Assembly: GCA_041392785.1 (NCBI GenBank)
Contig: JAWKLK010000008.1
Coordinates: 62,001-126,000, forward strand
Source of the DNA: OLB9 sp041392785
GTDB lineage: Bacteria; Bacteroidota; Bacteroidia; Chitinophagales; Saprospiraceae
Length of the DNA stretch: 64,000 nt
Reading direction: 5' to 3'
Shown here piece by piece: positions 54,402-63,967 of this stretch. The notes under the pieces were generated by a model. That model worked only from the letters and a program-made list of their open reading frames with translations, ran no database searches and was not told the origin of the DNA. Positions within the stretch are counted from its first letter, which is position 1; the number at the start of each line of letters is the position of its first letter. The position numbers and the translations under genes are program-made.

Positions 54402-55526
54402 CTACCCTATCGTCTTCCTATAATTGATCACTGCCAAGGTATTGAGTACAATGGCAAATGCCACCATAATTAGATAATAAATACCCACATCACCGAAGGT
54501 ACTACCCTTAAGAACCACCATCCGCATCACTTTGATAAAATACGTAACAGGATTACATCTAGCAATCCATTGCGCCCATTCCGGCATACTTTGAATCGGT
54601 GTAAAGAGTCCCGACATCAAAATAAATATCATCATAAAAAAGAATGTGATTGACATGGATTGTTGCTGTGTATCAGCAAAAGATGAAATAAACAATCCAA
54701 AACCCAAAATTGCAACCAAATATATCATCAAAAATGTATAGATCACCAGATAGCTACCCAAAGGTACTACACCGTAGATACCTCTACCTACAACAAAAAG
54801 CCCAATGGTGAATATCACAATACCTATAACCCAAAATGGGATGAGTTTTCCGAGAATGAACTGGTATTTCTGTATTGGACTTACATTAATTTGCTCTATG
54901 GTGCCTACTTCCTTTTCTTTTACAACATTGAGAGATGACATATAGCCACCTATCATGGTGACCAACAAAACCAAAATGCCCGGTACCATAAATGGAGGAT
55001 ACCTGAGGTAATCATTAAACACATATCGACTATTTGTCTTTATAATTCCAGCAGACATCGATGCCGATTTGGGATATAGATTTTGAATCAATTCTACATT
55101 GTATTGACTTAAAATTTGTGAGATGTAGACCGAGCCTACGCTGGCTTTGACACTGTTGATCGCATTGGCATAAACAGCCAACGTCTCACTGTTTGATCTA
55201 TGAATGTTCTTTTCAAATTGTGATGGAATTTCCAATAGAATATCTACTTTTTCTTCCTCTATCATAGGCAATCCTTGACGATAGCTATCCCCTACACCAC
55301 TGAGCACAAAATATCCTGAACTTAGTATTTTTTGAACCAATCTTTCAGATGTAGAAGAGTGGTCGTGGTCTATCACACCTAATTTGATATTCTTCATTTC
55401 ATAATCTGCCGCCAACGGCAAAATAGTCAATTGTATCACTGGCAACATTACAATCAATACCACTAAAATACGATTTCTTCTGATCTGGCGGAATTCTTTT
55501 ATGAGCAAAGCTTTTAATACTCTCAT
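54402..55526 (-). CDS. ABC-2 type permease, second of two (YbhR-like)
   Basis: 374 residues. One N-terminal membrane helix (about 18-40), an extracytoplasmic domain of about 130 residues, then five helices from about 175 on. SSLNVVKEKEVGTIEQINVSP carries the ABC-2 coupling-helix pattern (VKEKE-x-GT). It forms the membrane channel with its twin. The start overlaps the twin's stop (ATGA). It is the last gene of the efflux operon. Confidence 0.93.
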   Translation of the reverse strand: MRVLKALLIKEFRQIRRNRILVVLIVMLPVIQLTILPLAADYEMKNIKLGVIDHDHSSTSERLVQKILSSGYFVLSGVGDSYRQGLPMIEEEKVDILLEIPSQFEKNIHRSNSETLAVYANAINSVKASVGSVYISQILSQYNVELIQNLYPKSASMSAGIIKTNSRYVFNDYLRYPPFMVPGILVLLVTMIGGYMSSLNVVKEKEVGTIEQINVSPIQKYQFILGKLIPFWVIGIVIFTIGLFVVGRGIYGVVPLGSYLVIYTFLMIYLVAILGFGLFISSFADTQQQSMSITFFFMMIFILMSGLFTPIQSMPEWAQWIARCNPVTYFIKVMRMVVLKGSTFGDVGIYYLIMVAFAIVLNTLAVINYRKTIG

Positions 55527-56626
55527 GACAATCTCATATTAAACCTTTTCATACTCAATGTTAAAAAAAACATCATCATCACAACTAAAATGAGTGCTTC
55601 TTTCCAAAATGAAGCAAAACCAAGTCCTTTTATCATGATATTTTTGATAATAATATAATACCATTTTGAAGCAGCTAGATTTGAAATTATCTGTAAAGGT
55701 ATCGGCATATTTTCTATAGGGAACATAAAACCTGTAAAAAGCATAACTGGCAGCAACATGCCCATTAGTGAAATAATCATTGCAACCTGCTGTGAATTTG
55801 TTTGATTTGATATAAATAAGCCCATAGATAATGCTGTCATGATAAGTAAAATACTCATACCAAAAAGTAAAACATAACTGCCATTCATAGGCATACCTAA
55901 AATATGAATACTAATAAATAAAATCAAACAAAGATTGAGAATCGATACAAAAAGGTAAGGCACCGCTTTGGCAATGATGGCTGTAAGTGGGTGAAAAGGC
56001 GATACTAGAAGAATTTCCATGGTGCCCAGTTCTTTTTCTTTGACAATTGAGACAGAGGTCATAAGCACACATACCAACATAAGTACCAATGCCATGAGTC
56101 CCGGCACAAAATTAGTGACGCCTTTCAACTCTGGATTATATAGCATTTTAGTCTCTATGCGCAGCAATGATGGCATAGATGATCCCGCTATCTCATTGTT
56201 ATAATCATTGGTAATCACTGTGATATAGTTCGTGAGTGCCGTGGCAGTATTGGGGTCTGAAGCATCGCCAATCACCTGTAATTCAGGATTTTCTCGCCGT
56301 AAAATGTCTCTCTGAAACCCAGATGGAATAATTATGGCTGCCTGTATGTTACCTCCCATAAATGCCTTATGCGCCTCTTCATAAGAATGTCCGAATCCCT
56401 GAAAATTAAAATTGGTGTTGTTTCTGATTTTCTCAGATATTCTCATGGATGCTGCGTCTTTACTCAGGTCGATGATCATAACAGTAGCATTTTTTATTTC
56501 GTTACTCAATGCAAATCCAAATAAAAAAATCATAACGATGGGTAGACCTATCAATAATAGTAATGATCGCTTATCGCGAATGACATGATAAAATTCTTTT
56601 ATTACAAATGCTTTAAACTGTTTCAC
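55523..56626 (-). CDS. ABC-2 type permease, first of two (YbhS-like)
   Basis: 367 residues from a GTG start that overlaps the ATPase gene by 14 bases. The same layout as its twin: helix 1 (about 22-42), a large extracytoplasmic domain, five helices. The coupling segment is SIVKEKELGTMEILLVSP. The pair makes a heterodimeric permease fed by the two ATPases upstream. Families of this type export drugs, toxic organic compounds or sodium. Confidence 0.93.
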   Translation of the reverse strand: MKQFKAFVIKEFYHVIRDKRSLLLLIGLPIVMIFLFGFALSNEIKNATVMIIDLSKDAASMRISEKIRNNTNFNFQGFGHSYEEAHKAFMGGNIQAAIIIPSGFQRDILRRENPELQVIGDASDPNTATALTNYITVITNDYNNEIAGSSMPSLLRIETKMLYNPELKGVTNFVPGLMALVLMLVCVLMTSVSIVKEKELGTMEILLVSPFHPLTAIIAKAVPYLFVSILNLCLILFISIHILGMPMNGSYVLLFGMSILLIMTALSMGLFISNQTNSQQVAMIISLMGMLLPVMLFTGFMFPIENMPIPLQIISNLAASKWYYIIIKNIMIKGLGFASFWKEALILVVMMMFFLTLSMKRFNMRLS

Positions 56627-57362
56627 TGCGTTGTGCTTGTCTTGCTAATTGATAAAATACATCATCCATACTCTGTACTCCAAATTGCTTCTTTAGATTA
56701 TGTGGTGAATCTAGTGCAGCTATGACACCATCCACCATTATGGAAACCCTATGGCAATATTCTGCTTCGTCCATATAATGTGTCGTGACAAAAATAGTGG
56801 TTCCTCTAGCTGAAGCATTATAGATAAGCTCCCAAAACTGTCTCCTTACAATGGGATCTACACCACCAGTAGGCTCGTCTAAAAAAACAATGTAAGGATC
56901 ATGCAGATTAGCGGTAATGAAAGCTATCCTTTGTTTCCATCCTAAAGGTAGAGCACCCACCAATGTTCCTAACATGTGCTTACCATCAAGTAAGTGGGTA
57001 TACTCACCTATCTTCTGTTTTATTTGCTTAGAACTTAGACCGTAAATACCTCCAAAAAACTGCATGTTTTCTTCCACAGTCAAATCTTCATACAATGAAA
57101 ATTTTTGACTCATGTAGCCAATATTCTTTTTAATCATATTGCTCTCTTTCGCGATATCAAATCCAGCCACTTTACCAGAACCACTAGTAGGAACTAAAAG
57201 ACCGCAAAGCATTTTCATGGCCGTTGTCTTTCCAGCACCATTGGCACCTAAAAAGCCAAATATTTCTCCCTTATCGACTTGAAAAGTAATGTTATTGACT
57301 GCTGTAAAATCGCCAAATTTCTTCGTCAGATTGTTTGTAGATATTATGTGTTCCATGGTCAT
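56613..57362 (-). CDS. ABC ATPase, second half-partner (YbhF C-terminal-like)
   Basis: About 249 residues from ATG 57362, which overlaps the previous stop (ATGA); ATG 57383 and 57356 are alternatives. Walker A GANGAGKTTAMK, Q-loop YMSQKFSLY, Walker B VFLDEPTGGVDP and switch His TTHYMDEAE are intact. The signature is LPLGWKQR instead of LSGGxxQR, the same degeneration as in the second ATPase half of YbhF. Here the two halves are separate genes. Confidence 0.92.
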   Translation of the reverse strand: MTMEHIISTNNLTKKFGDFTAVNNITFQVDKGEIFGFLGANGAGKTTAMKMLCGLLVPTSGSGKVAGFDIAKESNMIKKNIGYMSQKFSLYEDLTVEENMQFFGGIYGLSSKQIKQKIGEYTHLLDGKHMLGTLVGALPLGWKQRIAFITANLHDPYIVFLDEPTGGVDPIVRRQFWELIYNASARGTTIFVTTHYMDEAEYCHRVSIMVDGVIAALDSPHNLKKQFGVQSMDDVFYQLARQAQRSETV

Positions 57363-58267
57363 TGCATTAGTCTGATAAAACAATCCTCAATGGTCGGCAC
57401 GATAGGTTTCACCACTACATTTAAGTATCCTAAATTTTGAAGTCCATTTTTCAATTCGTCTATTTCCCCATCTATCATCGTGACATGGATAGCATCTCCA
57501 AATGAGAAACTACTTTTCACGCCATTAACCTTTGAGATATCTTTAAGTAGCTTACCTATGTCATCACTTTCCACTGCATACAGAGGCTCTGGAAATTTTG
57601 AAATAATGCCTGTTGGTGTGTCTATGGAAAGTATTTTTCCGTTCTGAATTAAACCGATTTCATCACACAGTACTGCTTCATCCATGTAAGGTGTCGATAC
57701 AAGAATCGTAACGCCTTGTGCTTTGATATTCAGCAACATACTCCAGAATTCTTTGCGGGACACGGCATCAACTCCCGTGGTTGGCTCATCCAAAAACAAC
57801 ACTTTAGGTTGGTGAATTAATGCACAACTTAAAGCCAGCTTTTGCTTCATACCACCCGATAGTTTGCCAGCCCTCCGATCCTTAAATGGTTCTATCTGCT
57901 GATAAATATCTTTGATAAGGTGGTAACCAGATTCAACTGTAGTTTTGTGCAATGTTGCAAAAAAAGTTAAGTTTTCTTCTACACTGAGATCAGTATAAAG
58001 CGAAAATCTACCAGGCATATATCCAATCATGCTTCTGAGTTGTTTAAAATCTTTCACCACGTCGAGGCCATATACCTCTGCCCTACCAGAATCTGCAAGG
58101 AGCAACGTAGTCAATATCCTAAATAAGGTGGTCTTACCTGCACCATCAGCACCAATGAGTCCAAATAATTGACCAGGTTTGACAGTAAAACTTACATTGT
58201 CCAAGGCACATACCTTAGGATCCCGAAACTCTTTAGATATGTGATCTACTACGATATGCTCTTTCAT
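57359..58267 (-). CDS. ABC ATPase, first half-partner (YbhF N-terminal-like)
   Basis: 302 residues. Walker A GADGAGKTTLFR, Q-loop YMPGRFSLY (Gly in place of the usual Gln, as in YbhF-type ATPases), canonical signature LSGGMKQKL, Walker B LFLDEPTTGVD. The switch position reads VSTPYMDEA, lacking the usual His, so the two ATPases probably form one good and one degenerate site. The C-terminal 80 residues are the DUF4162-like tail. The start overlaps the membrane-fusion gene stop. Confidence 0.92.
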   Translation of the reverse strand: MKEHIVVDHISKEFRDPKVCALDNVSFTVKPGQLFGLIGADGAGKTTLFRILTTLLLADSGRAEVYGLDVVKDFKQLRSMIGYMPGRFSLYTDLSVEENLTFFATLHKTTVESGYHLIKDIYQQIEPFKDRRAGKLSGGMKQKLALSCALIHQPKVLFLDEPTTGVDAVSRKEFWSMLLNIKAQGVTILVSTPYMDEAVLCDEIGLIQNGKILSIDTPTGIISKFPEPLYAVESDDIGKLLKDISKVNGVKSSFSFGDAIHVTMIDGEIDELKNGLQNLGYLNVVVKPIVPTIEDCFIRLMQ

Positions 58268-59223
58268 TTTAGTGCATCCATTACAACCTCACCGTACATT
58301 CCAATCTTAAGCCTATCATCCCGATTATCCACAACTAATTTAACTGCAAATACTTGATTTGTTCGCTCATCTTGTGTTTTAATGGTCTTGGGGGTGAATT
58401 CAGCTTGACTGCTTATCCAAATGATCTTACCCTCCACCATTTCGTTATTTTTGCTATCTATATCGATTTTAATTGGGATTGATTGGCCTATTTTGACTGA
58501 CGCCAATTGCGTACCATCCATGTAAGCCCTGAAAATCAATTGCCGCGTATCTGCGCAAGTAAAGAGGGGTTTTCCTGGCGTCACAAACTCAGAAGGCTCC
58601 GCTATTTTTGTCAAAACTCTGCCTTTCATTGGACTACGAATAATGGACCTTGAAATCTGATCATCTATTTGCTCTATTTGGACCATCAATGGCAATGGAT
58701 CATTTTTCAATCCTTTGGATGCTGTTTGAAGCGCTGAAACTTGCGCATTTTTTTGTTCTTTGATGACAGATATTTGCTTATTAGCTTCTTTGATTTGTTC
58801 ATCCATGTCATCCAGCTGTTTCGTAGTAGCAGCATCTGCAGCTACCATATTTGCAAGCCTTTGCCTTTCCGATTTTAGGTAGGTTAATTTTGTATTGATG
58901 ACATCAATTTGCTGATTATAGTGACCTGTCTGCGTAGCTATGTCAGGCAATCTACTACTGAGTGCTTTTATTTGAGCAAAAATTTGCTTTTTCTTTAAAT
59001 GCAATTGGACCGTGTCGATATAACCTAAAATTTGATTTGGCGCTAAGGTATCGCCATCCATGATACCGAATTCTTTAAGCTGCCCCATTTGCTCTGCTGA
59101 TACTACTATCTCGGTAGCTTCAAACGCACCCATGGCAACATTGGATGTTGTATTTTTACAAGATGACAAAGTCAACATGACCATGACGCCCATAGGGATG
59201 ATGATGTGGAAAAAATGTTTCAT
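58264..59223 (-). CDS. HlyD-family membrane fusion lipoprotein (YbhG-like)
   Basis: 319 residues. The lipobox LSSC puts a lipid anchor at about residue 22. A short lipoyl half, a long helical hairpin (about 70-185, rich in Gln, Leu and Lys: MDEQIKEANKQISV) and the beta-barrel half (GRVLTKIAEPSEFV) follow. It bridges the ABC permease to the TolC-like channel encoded just upstream. ATGA overlap with the first ATPase gene. Confidence 0.93.
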   Translation of the reverse strand: MKHFFHIIIPMGVMVMLTLSSCKNTTSNVAMGAFEATEIVVSAEQMGQLKEFGIMDGDTLAPNQILGYIDTVQLHLKKKQIFAQIKALSSRLPDIATQTGHYNQQIDVINTKLTYLKSERQRLANMVAADAATTKQLDDMDEQIKEANKQISVIKEQKNAQVSALQTASKGLKNDPLPLMVQIEQIDDQISRSIIRSPMKGRVLTKIAEPSEFVTPGKPLFTCADTRQLIFRAYMDGTQLASVKIGQSIPIKIDIDSKNNEMVEGKIIWISSQAEFTPKTIKTQDERTNQVFAVKLVVDNRDDRLKIGMYGEVVMDALK

Positions 59224-59232
59224 ATCTGCTGA

Positions 59233-60489
59233 TTAAATTCCTAAATTATACATTTTTAAATACTTATACTTCAAACTCTGCAATTCTCTTATCAATGCCT
59301 GTTGCCTTGCCATTTCTGCTTGGTTGACATATTGTATATAATCTAAGGCATCTATCGTACCTAATGATAGCTTCGACTTTGCATTTTCTACCGCACTCTC
59401 TTTTATTGCAATGATTTGTGCATCTTTGGCCAACATAGCTTCCACTCCTGATTTTTGTCCTTCGATCTGTATGTCTTTCATCTTTTGAGATAATAAAAAC
59501 ATGTCATTCTGAACATCAATGGATGTGGTTTGCAATCGATTTAATTTCAAATCTTTGCTTTGATTAAACATAGAATTGATATTCCACATGATGCGCACAC
59601 CTCCGATATAATAAAAATCAAAACTATTAGAAAGCATGTTCAGGGCTGGCCTACCTACACCTGTTTGTGCAAATAGACTCACTCTAGGTTGCGATTTCAT
59701 TTTGAGCATTTTTTCAGACATCGAAATCAAATTTTTTTGTGCTTCTAGTAAGTTGAGTTCTGGCCTTTTGGACGCCGTATGTTGCATGAGTTCCGGCATA
59801 ACATAGTTGTCATTTTCAGTGAAATTTTCGTTGGTGATGGCAGATAACATCTCTATCAAACTTGCTTTCCTGAAATTGATTTCATCAGAATTTTGATCTA
59901 TTTTCAATTCTTCAGCCTTCATGAGATCCAACTGAATTCGATTAGTAAGTCCATTATCCAGTGCTGCTTTAAGTTTTGCCATACCACTTTCCACTTGCTT
60001 TCTTGATATTGACATTAAGTCCAATTGTTTTTGACTCTGCAATATTCCAAAATATAAATCAATAACCTGCTCTTTTAAACTGTAGATAGCAACTTCATTT
60101 TTAAGAATATCCACATGCTTTTGGACTTGGATAAATTGGCGTTGGGTATCTTTATTGAAGAGATCAGTGATGGATTGATTGACGTCTAGGTAAGCCCTGT
60201 ACTGATCTTTTGATAATGGGTTGATCCCAGGAATGTTGATCGGTATGCCTGTCACATCTGATTGGTATGTAGCTTGCCCAATGACAGATGCTTGTGGACG
60301 CAAGCTTGTATTATATAAATCCATCTTTGTTTTGGCTATATCCTCAATAGCTGCACTCTGCATTTTGTATGGAGAGTGCATGTCATAAGATTGGAGGCAC
60401 GATTCGAGTGTGACTGTTTTCTGACCTATTCCAACAGTACAACTAAATATTCCTATCAAGGAAAGTAAAAAGGCTATACTTAACTTCAT
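59233..60489 (-). CDS. TolC-family outer-membrane efflux channel
   Basis: 418 residues from the ATG at 60487-60489 (MKLSIAFLLS, a signal peptide that ends near GIGQ). A longer frame to 60609 would overlap the tetR-like gene and lacks a signal at its new start. Two OEP repeats with long helices (SYDMHSPYKMQSA; AKDAQIIAIKESA) and RPELNLLEAQKNL are typical. It starts 2 bases after the regulator's stop and is the outer part of the tripartite pump. Confidence 0.92.
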   Translation of the reverse strand: MKLSIAFLLSLIGIFSCTVGIGQKTVTLESCLQSYDMHSPYKMQSAAIEDIAKTKMDLYNTSLRPQASVIGQATYQSDVTGIPINIPGINPLSKDQYRAYLDVNQSITDLFNKDTQRQFIQVQKHVDILKNEVAIYSLKEQVIDLYFGILQSQKQLDLMSISRKQVESGMAKLKAALDNGLTNRIQLDLMKAEELKIDQNSDEINFRKASLIEMLSAITNENFTENDNYVMPELMQHTASKRPELNLLEAQKNLISMSEKMLKMKSQPRVSLFAQTGVGRPALNMLSNSFDFYYIGGVRIMWNINSMFNQSKDLKLNRLQTTSIDVQNDMFLLSQKMKDIQIEGQKSGVEAMLAKDAQIIAIKESAVENAKSKLSLGTIDALDYIQYVNQAEMARQQALIRELQSLKYKYLKMYNLGI

Positions 60490-60490
60490 A

Positions 60491-61126
60491 TTATTCACTA
60501 TAATTATGTTTAAACGATTGAATAATAGCATCAAACCAGATCGGTATCCATTTTCTTCTTTGGTCAATAAAAATTTTAAAATCTTCATTTTGCATAGTAA
60601 AAATTTCACTCATCATAGGTTTGGCAACAAATGGAAAGGCTGTCAATGACATCAAATTTACCAATATATGGATAAAGTATTGGGGTGGAATCTTATTGTC
60701 ATTAGCAAATTCAAACCACTGAAATACAAAACTAGATCCTTCTAGGCGGTGTTTAATTTTAAGACTTTCTACTAAAATCTTCGGATCTCGCCGCACTTCA
60801 TTCAAGATAAAAGTTGGTATTTCAGGTTGGGATTCTAACGTATTCAGGTAAGCATCAACCATCAACTCTACTTTTTTCCTGAAGGATGTTTCAGGGTCTT
60901 TGATGATAATCTCCAGCGTATCAAACAATGCTGACAGCGTTTCTATAATGATGATGTGCAACAGCTTTTCCTTACTTCTGAAATAGTAGTTGAGCAAAGC
61001 CAAATTTATTCCCGCCGCCAGCGCAATATCTCGAGTTTTTGTACCAACAAAACCATGTTTGAGAAAAAGCTCCTTAGCTGCTTGCTTTATTTTGTCCTCC
61101 GTACTCAGCTCAATGGGTGATGACAT
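60491..61126 (-). CDS. TetR-family regulator of the efflux operon
   Basis: 211 residues. The N-terminal HTH (about 10-55: FLKHGFVGTKTRDIALAAG, then LNYYFRSKEKL) is a standard TetR DNA-binding domain; the C-terminal ligand domain is unlike others. It heads the seven-gene minus-strand run tetR-tolC-hlyD-ATPase-ATPase-permease-permease, so autoregulation and inducer-dependent release of the operon are likely. Palindromes upstream (61171-61225) are candidate operators. Confidence 0.92.
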   Translation of the reverse strand: MSSPIELSTEDKIKQAAKELFLKHGFVGTKTRDIALAAGINLALLNYYFRSKEKLLHIIIIETLSALFDTLEIIIKDPETSFRKKVELMVDAYLNTLESQPEIPTFILNEVRRDPKILVESLKIKHRLEGSSFVFQWFEFANDNKIPPQYFIHILVNLMSLTAFPFVAKPMMSEIFTMQNEDFKIFIDQRRKWIPIWFDAIIQSFKHNYSE

Positions 61127-61170
61127 ATCTATTTAAATAATATCGCACAAAGGTAAACTGTAAAAATGTA

Positions 61171-61225
61171 TTAAACAAACATATTAATCAATATTTTTAA
61201 TCATTTGTTTAAATTTGACAAATTT
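61171..61225. promoter_or_regulatory. Candidate TetR operators: long inverted repeat and 15-bp palindrome
   Basis: TTAAACAAA (61171-61179) and TTTGTTTAA (61204-61212) are exact inverted arms. AAATTTG-A-CAAATTT (61211-61225) is a perfect 15-base palindrome right beside them. Both lie 45-100 bases upstream of the tetR-like gene, in the divergent spacer. Confidence 0.5.
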
Positions 61226-61405
61226 GTAGTCGCAGGTACGTTGATACCAAATATTTTAATAAATCCACAAATGACTACAAGTACATCAACGCCATCCAAA
61301 TATAAAGGCGGAAATAAAATGTATAATAATTGAAAAATAAAACACTAAAAAAATGGTAGTTTCGTTATTCTAATATAACTTTGCAATTCAAAGTACTTTT
61401 TTACA

Positions 61406-62017
61406 ATGAACAAATACGAAAACGATTTAACACATATACGTCAGATGATGGAGAAGTCATCCACATTTATCTCATTAAGTGGTTTATCTGGCGTTGGAGC
61501 AGGCTTGTGTGCTTTGGTGGGCTGTGCTGCAACCTTCTGGGTTTTATCGAGACATGGTATCGATTATTTTGATGGCATGCCAAACTACTATTCTTATGCA
61601 GTCCTTAGGCAGCTATCAGTTGTAGCCACCCTAACCTTCATCAGTGCAGTTGTAGTTTCTTACTTTTTTACAGCTAAGAAGGCAAAAGCCGCAGGATTAT
61701 CCATGTGGCACACATCAGCAAAAAATACTATGACTGCACTTGCTATACCTTTGGTAGTAGGCGGTATCTTTTGCATCATCATCACATACCACCATCTCTT
61801 TTATCTTGTGGCTCCATGTATGCTTATTTTTTATGGACTTGCGCTAGTAAATGCGTCAAAATACACACATCGCGACTTATTTTGGTTAGGTATATTTGAG
61901 CTTTTGTTAGGATTGCTTGCAGCCTTTTTTGTAGGATATGGGTTGATATTCTGGGGAATTGGTTTTGGCATCTTACACATCATTTACGGTATCATTATGT
62001 ATAAAAAGTATCAATAA
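61406..62017 (+). CDS. Membrane protein of the winged-helix/CreD triad
   Basis: 203 residues. A short N-terminal amphipathic helix (NDLTHIRQMMEKSSTF) precedes about six membrane helices from residue 23 on. It matches the membrane proteins that sit before a winged-helix regulator and creD in many Bacteroidota; the function is not established. TAACTTTG at about 61374 may be its -7 box. The next gene starts 3 bases after its stop. Confidence 0.8.
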   Translation: MNKYENDLTHIRQMMEKSSTFISLSGLSGVGAGLCALVGCAATFWVLSRHGIDYFDGMPNYYSYAVLRQLSVVATLTFISAVVVSYFFTAKKAKAAGLSMWHTSAKNTMTALAIPLVVGGIFCIIITYHHLFYLVAPCMLIFYGLALVNASKYTHRDLFWLGIFELLLGLLAAFFVGYGLIFWGIGFGILHIIYGIIMYKKYQ

Positions 62018-62020
62018 ACC

Positions 62021-62323
62021 GTGAAAGAAGTTTCAATAGTAAACCTAAATAAAGACTTTGAAAGTAGAGTCAGACTTGGAATTATGTCGATACTCATGGT
62101 AAACGAATGGGTTACTTTTAATGAAATCAAACAAATGCTGGACTTATCCGATGGCAATCTAGCAAGCCACACCATGGCTCTTGAAAATAAAAGGTATATA
62201 GAAGTACGAAAAGCGTTTGTAGGTAAAAAACCTGAAACTTCGTACAGAGTAACAAAGGATGGCAAAAAGGCTTTTGAAAAGCATATAGAAGCCTTGGCAT
62301 CGCTTATTGAACAAAAGGAATAA
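62021..62323 (+). CDS. Winged-helix transcriptional regulator (HTH_34-like)
   Basis: 100 residues from a GTG start (MKEVSIVNLNKDF); an internal ATG is too late. The fold is one winged helix: VTFNEIKQMLDLSDGNLASHTMAL is the helix-turn-helix region, and VGKKPETSYRVTKDG is the wing. No sensor domain. Placed between the membrane protein and creD, it probably regulates this short operon. Confidence 0.88.
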   Translation: MKEVSIVNLNKDFESRVRLGIMSILMVNEWVTFNEIKQMLDLSDGNLASHTMALENKRYIEVRKAFVGKKPETSYRVTKDGKKAFEKHIEALASLIEQKE

Positions 62324-62408
62324 ATTTTTTTACCAATTCACTTTGTATTTCAAAGTTCTTTTAGATTTATTATATTATAATTACATTCATCACAAATTAT
62401 CACTTTTT

Positions 62409-63791
62409 ATGGACACAAAATCACTTCTCCAAAATCAAAGTACAAGAATGACTATCAAATTGATACTGATCTTCATTCTTACTTTTTTCTTACTGATACC
62501 TCAAGTACTTATCCTCGACCTCATCAATGACAGGCAAGACATCAACCAGCAAGTTACAAAAGAAGTAGCTTCAGACTGGGCTGGTGAGCAGCTTGTGACA
62601 GGACCTGTATTGGTAATCCCCTATTATTTCAAAGATGAAAACGGAAAACTAAATTTTAATGTAAAAGATAACCTTATTATTTTTCCAGACAATCTAGACA
62701 TCAATGGCGATCTCAATACCCACACTAAATATCGAAGTCTGTACAAAGTATTATTGTATGGTACACAATTGAAAATATCTGGAAAATTCACATTACCTGA
62801 CTTATCGGAAATCAATCTTACCCCTGAAATGTTGGATTATAACGAAGCATTCATTGGTACAGGAATATCAGATATGAAGGGAATCAAAAGCAAAATCGAT
62901 ACAAAATGGAATGGTCAAAATATCAAAGTTTCTCCAGGTCTAAACAATATAATTTTTAAATATGCCTATAATACTTCTTCAGAAGACTATTATACTTATT
63001 CGCAGGATCATGCACAAAATTCCGTGCGCACAGGATTTTCATCAAAAGTAGTCATTGATCCAACCAAAACGGAATATACATTTACATATGATATAGACCT
63101 GAATGGAAGCCAATCTCTGCTCTTTAGTCCTATCGCAAAAAACACAAAAGTTGAAGTAAAATCTCTTTTTCCCGACCCAAGTTTTACAGGAGATTTTCTG
63201 CCAGAACACGTGACTAATGGTCAAGGTTTTGATGCTAAATGGACCATTTTAGAATATAATAAAAATCTTCCACCATATCAAAAAGCCAATAATACTATTG
63301 ACGTCGGCACTAATATATTCGGTGTCAAAATCGCTGAAGCCATTGACAATTATTCGAAAGCCTATAGAGCAGGTAAATATATGATACTCTTCGTCATCCT
63401 CACTTTTTTGGTCGTATTTTTAACCGAAACAGTTCAGAAAGTCAACATTCATGTTTTTCAGTATGGCCTTGTAGGTCTAGCCTTAGCCATATTTTTCACC
63501 TTATTGCTTTCCATTTCTGAATTTTGGGGATATGATTTTGCTTATATCGTGTCAGCAGCGGCAACGATTGGACTTATATTTTTGTACAGCTTGGGTATGT
63601 TTCACCACAGGAAAAGCTCAATTTTACTTGCTAGTTTGCTAATAGCCTTATTTGCCTACATTTACATCATTATCCAATTAGAAAAAACAGCACTTCTAGT
63701 AGGTTCTGTTGGATTGTTTGTCATATTGGCTGCCACAATGTACATAACCCGAAAGATAAAATGGTTTGAAGATGAAGCAAAAACCGAATAA
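62409..63791 (+). CDS. creD: Cell-envelope protein CreD
   Basis: 460 residues from the ATG at 62409 (MDTKSLLQNQ). A longer frame to 62307 would overlap the regulator gene. The N-terminal membrane helix (about 16-38) precedes a large extracytoplasmic beta domain (VTGPVLVIPYYF, NVKDNLIIFP), then five or six helices from about residue 310 (AGKYMILFVILTFLVVF). CreD is an inner-membrane protein linked to envelope stress and beta-lactam response in enterobacteria; its molecular activity is unknown. A terminator follows. Confidence 0.93.
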   Translation: MDTKSLLQNQSTRMTIKLILIFILTFFLLIPQVLILDLINDRQDINQQVTKEVASDWAGEQLVTGPVLVIPYYFKDENGKLNFNVKDNLIIFPDNLDINGDLNTHTKYRSLYKVLLYGTQLKISGKFTLPDLSEINLTPEMLDYNEAFIGTGISDMKGIKSKIDTKWNGQNIKVSPGLNNIIFKYAYNTSSEDYYTYSQDHAQNSVRTGFSSKVVIDPTKTEYTFTYDIDLNGSQSLLFSPIAKNTKVEVKSLFPDPSFTGDFLPEHVTNGQGFDAKWTILEYNKNLPPYQKANNTIDVGTNIFGVKIAEAIDNYSKAYRAGKYMILFVILTFLVVFLTETVQKVNIHVFQYGLVGLALAIFFTLLLSISEFWGYDFAYIVSAAATIGLIFLYSLGMFHHRKSSILLASLLIALFAYIYIIIQLEKTALLVGSVGLFVILAATMYITRKIKWFEDEAKTE

Positions 63792-63812
63792 CCATTTGAA
63801 ATTTTATTGCAT

Positions 63813-63843
63813 ACAGAATAGGTTTTTGGCCTATTCTGTTTTT
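63813..63843 (+). terminator. Rho-independent terminator of the creD operon
   Basis: ACAGAATAGG (63813-63822) and CCTATTCTGT (63830-63839) are a perfect 10-base stem around a 7-base loop, followed by a T-run. Confidence 0.85.
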
Positions 63844-63915
63844 CTTACTGGTTAGTCCATCCGATAACTATGTAACGAATACGACTTAAGCACAAATACT
63901 TAAAAATTTCTTTCA

Positions 63916-63943
63916 TTGCTCTCATTAATTTTCCTTATATTTG
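63916..63943 (+). promoter_or_regulatory. Promoter of the gene cut off at the window end
   Basis: TTG (63916-63918), a 17-base spacer and TATATTTG (63936-63943) match the Bacteroidota -33/-7 arrangement. An ATG follows 24 bases later. Confidence 0.5.
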
Positions 63944-63967
63944 ATGTGCATTTTGAAATTCATTTTC

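Noticed and set aside
61271..61333. 20-codon frame starting MTTSTSTPSK
   Set aside because: Too short and low in complexity to support without conservation data.
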